Positions 62,176 through 64,000 of a DNA stretch of 64,000 nt are shown piece by piece. Made by a program: the position numbers and the translations under genes. Below the pieces are notes generated by a model. It was not told where the DNA came from. It ran no database searches and saw nothing but the letters and a program-made list of their open reading frames with translations. Within the stretch, counting starts at the first letter, position 1. Every line of letters begins with the position of its first letter. Source of the stretch: Trichococcus patagoniensis (GTDB lineage: Bacteria; Bacillota; Bacilli; Lactobacillales; Aerococcaceae); NCBI RefSeq assembly GCF_003051085.1, contig NZ_QAOM01000009.1:62001-126000 (forward strand). The letters are read 5' to 3'.

Positions 62176-63126
62176 ATGTCGAATGTCGTATTGAAAGTAA
62201 CGATGGGCCAACTGAAAAAGATGGCCGTCTTTTACCAGGGTTACGCAGTGAAACCAGTGCCGCACAGCCTTTTCACAGCCAAAAAGAACCAGACCACCAT
62301 CACCGGCTACAATTCCGGTAAAGTGCTGTTCCAAGGTCCGAACGCCGAAAGCGAAGCAAACCAATGGCAATCAGCCAGCGAGAAGGTTGGGGATTCAAAA
62401 CTACCTGTCGCAAAAAACGGCCTAAAAAAAGAGTCAGTGAGCAAAACTAGCCTCCCAGCAGGTTTTTCCACCTGGTCCGTCATCGGCAGCGATGAGGTCG
62501 GCAACGGCAGTTATTTCGGGCCCTTGACGGTTTGCGCTGTCTACGCGTCCGCCGAACAATTGTCCTTTCTGAAAAACATGGGCGTCCAGGACTCCAAAGC
62601 GCTGACGGATGCCCGCATCATCACCATTGCGAAGCAATTGTTGCAGCATGTCCCGCACAGCGTCATCAACTTGATGCCGGAAAAATACAATGAGGTCCAA
62701 CCGACGATGTCCCAAGGGAAAATGAAGGCTTTGCTGCACAACCAAGTGCTCGATCAGCTGTTGAAGAAAATCGCTCCGGAAAAGCCCAAAGCGATACTGG
62801 TCGATCAGTTTGAATTGCCTTCGACGTATTTCAAACATATCGCCGATCAAAAAGTGCAAGTGAAGGAGAACATTCATTTCCAGACCAAAGGAGAATCCCA
62901 CCATCTGGCGGTGGCGGCGGCTTCCATCATCGCCCGCTACTACTTCCTGAAGACCTTGGTGGACATGACCGCAGCCTCCGGTTATCCGATCCCTTCAGGC
63001 GCCGGCGCCAACGTCGACCTGATTGCTGCCGACATGTACCGTGAAGGCGGCTTGGAACTGTTGGACAAATACACGAAGCTCCACTTCGCCAATACCCAAA
63101 AAGCCATCCGATTGGCTAACAGATAG
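62176..63126 (+). CDS. rnhC: Ribonuclease HIII
   Basis: Type 2 RNase H of 316 residues. An N-terminal TBP-like domain (about 1-85) is followed by the catalytic domain with IGSDEVGNGSYFGPLTV (first Asp and Glu), QDSKALTDARI (Asp) and GESHHLAVAAASIIARY. It cuts RNA of RNA-DNA hybrids. It is divergent from zapA and convergent with pheT. Confidence 0.95.
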   Translation: MSNVVLKVTMGQLKKMAVFYQGYAVKPVPHSLFTAKKNQTTITGYNSGKVLFQGPNAESEANQWQSASEKVGDSKLPVAKNGLKKESVSKTSLPAGFSTWSVIGSDEVGNGSYFGPLTVCAVYASAEQLSFLKNMGVQDSKALTDARIITIAKQLLQHVPHSVINLMPEKYNEVQPTMSQGKMKALLHNQVLDQLLKKIAPEKPKAILVDQFELPSTYFKHIADQKVQVKENIHFQTKGESHHLAVAAASIIARYYFLKTLVDMTAASGYPIPSGAGANVDLIAADMYREGGLELLDKYTKLHFANTQKAIRLANR

Positions 63127-63160
63127 CTTGACGGCGTGTCGTAAGGTGGTTTCGACTCTG

Positions 63161-63290
63161 AACTCCGGCGAACGGAGGCTTCGCCGGAGTTCAATCCACA
63201 ATTCGCTTGCGTTCTCCGATGAAGGCAGCTTTGTCGGAGTTGCGTCCGAAAATTACCACTGTTCTCCGGTGAGCGGAAGACTCGCCGGAG
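63161..63290. repeat. Array of three evenly spaced hairpins
   Basis: Three inverted repeats lie at 63161-63191 (12-base stem CTCCGGCGAA-type, loop CGGAGGC), 63213-63239 and 63264-63290 (10-base stems). Their centres are 50 and 51 bases apart. Stem differences are partly compensated as G-T pairs, and the arms share CTCCG/CGGAG. The linkers have weak similarity. The last hairpin is followed after about seven bases by seven T. Located between convergent rnhC and pheT, it may be a repeat-derived terminator. Confidence 0.8.
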
Positions 63291-63363
63291 CTGGGACTTT
63301 TTTTGCGCTGTTCACCTCCGCATGCTTGCCCCAACACCGCAGCTTAACACGCCACAAAACAAC

Positions 63364-63400
63364 AAGAGTGGACTGCCTCATTACGAGACAGTCCACTCTT
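63364..63400. terminator. Terminator after pheT
   Basis: AAGAGTGGACT pairs with AGTCCACTCTT around a 15-base loop that has an inner CTGCCTC/GAGACAG-like stem. T-rich sequence follows on either side, most clearly TTTATTTG on the plus strand. Confidence 0.75.
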
Positions 63401-63423
63401 TATTTGTACATTGTTCTTCTTAA

Positions 63424-64000
63424 TTAACGGATGGCAGCTCCGCATTCGGTTTCCAAAGCTGCGACCAATTTCGCGAAGGCTTTGTTGATGTCTTCATCGA
63501 CAAGCGTCGCTTCAGGATTCAGGAATGACATGGAATAAGCAACAGACTTCTTGCCGTCCTCAATGCCTTTGCCTTGATAGATATCGAACAGATGGACATC
63601 CTTCAGGAATTTCCCGCCGTTTTCCTTGATGGTCTTGACGATCTGTTGGTGTGTGACGGTTTCATCCACCAATAAAGCCACATCGCGGGTCACGCCAGGG
63701 AATTTAGGGATCGGCTGTTGCGTGATCACTTCCTTCGGTGCGGCAATGATCGCTTCGAAATCGATTTCGAAAGCATACGTTTCCTTCAGGTCATAGGCAT
63801 TTGCCGTTGCCGGATGGACTTGGCCGACATAACCGATATAGACATCGCCCAGATAAACGGCAGCCGTTCTGCCCGGATGCATCCATTTTAAGTCTTTGGC
63901 GGCTTCAAAACGGATCTGATCGCTCAGGCCCATCGTCTCGAAATAGCCATCCAATACCCCTTTGGCATGGTAAAAGTTGACGGGTTCGGCAGCCATTTGC
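63424..64000 (-). CDS. pheT: Phenylalanyl-tRNA synthetase beta subunit, C-terminal part
   Basis: The visible 192 residues are the end of PheT, which together with PheS charges tRNA-Phe. The frame continues across the right edge (Gln precedes MAAEPVNFYHAKGVLDGYF). It includes WMHPGRTAAVYLGDVYIGYVGQ of the catalytic-like core and the ferredoxin-fold anticodon-binding domain from FPGVTRDVALLVDETV to the C-terminus. The complete protein is about 800 residues. It is convergent with rnhC, as in Bacillus. Confidence 0.95.
   Translation of the reverse strand, partial: QMAAEPVNFYHAKGVLDGYFETMGLSDQIRFEAAKDLKWMHPGRTAAVYLGDVYIGYVGQVHPATANAYDLKETYAFEIDFEAIIAAPKEVITQQPIPKFPGVTRDVALLVDETVTHQQIVKTIKENGGKFLKDVHLFDIYQGKGIEDGKKSVAYSMSFLNPEATLVDEDINKAFAKLVAALETECGAAIR

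Noticed and set aside
63161-63290. CRISPR-like array
   Set aside because: Only three units, each an imperfect dyad with diverged sequence, spacer-like parts are short and partly similar, and no cas gene is present.

Overview
The window looks like chromosome from a moderate-GC member of the Lactobacillales. The fatty-acid cluster order fabT-fabH-acpP-fabK-fabD-fabG-fabF-accB-fabZ-accC-accD-accA, the ccpA/pepQ divergon, the comG operon and the tRNA-Arg, PBP and Gls24 genes all fit that order. A Carnobacteriaceae-type genome such as Trichococcus is my best guess. That is inference from protein flavour and gene order, not a database result.

Layout. (1) Positions 1-7.7 kb are an accessory, decaying region that is AT-richer by eye up to about 5.5 kb. 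It holds a cyclophilin-like protein, a 6-phospho-beta-glucosidase pseudogene (nonsense codon plus frameshift), half of an MFS transporter, an Old Yellow Enzyme reductase divergent from a TetR regulator, an alpha/beta hydrolase, abutting fragments of an alcohol dehydrogenase and a short-chain dehydrogenase, and an aldo/keto reductase. The hydrolase and the aldo/keto reductase each have a promoter with a 19-bp spacer of the MerR-regulated kind. (2) 7.8-9.7 kb: an RNase HI-like protein, a cold-shock protein and a TPR-like protein. (3) 9.7-19.5 kb: the complete type II fatty-acid operon, with three FabT-type palindromes over and downstream of its promoter. (4) 19.6-21.1 kb: a DUF2187-like gene, an unknown small gene and two nearly identical tRNA-Arg(TCT) genes. 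(5) 21.2-31.4 kb: a long, tightly packed minus-strand run folD-xseA-xseB-ispA-tlyA-recN-GDPD-miaA-hflX-methionine gamma-lyase family. (6) 31.5-34.1 kb: pepP-efp-Gls24-nusB. (7) 34.3-38.3 kb: the comGA-GG competence pseudopilus operon. (8) 38.5-48.8 kb: mostly single housekeeping genes (YitT, DJ-1, YebC, VanZ, PepF, DAG kinase, TrhO, class A PBP). (9) 49-53.7 kb: ccpA divergent from pepQ, YtxH and DUF948 envelope proteins, and an MscS channel. (10) 53.7-64 kb: murI-rdgB-phosphoesterase-cbpB, a P-II-like gene, an unlisted 36-residue membrane peptide, yslB, zapA-cvpA-mutS2-trxA, rnhC and the 3' part of pheT.

Most genes are ordinary core metabolism, DNA repair, RNA modification and envelope functions, and I see no convincing new multi-gene system. 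The observations most worth a second look are the evenly spaced three-hairpin array between rnhC and pheT, the triple FabT operator, the paired 19-bp-spacer promoters, the gene-fragment junction near 5.82 kb, the perfect 20-bp inverted repeat near 445, and the small membrane peptide at 56.9 kb. No insertion sequence, prophage or CRISPR array was seen. No gene-free stretch exceeds about 300 bases.
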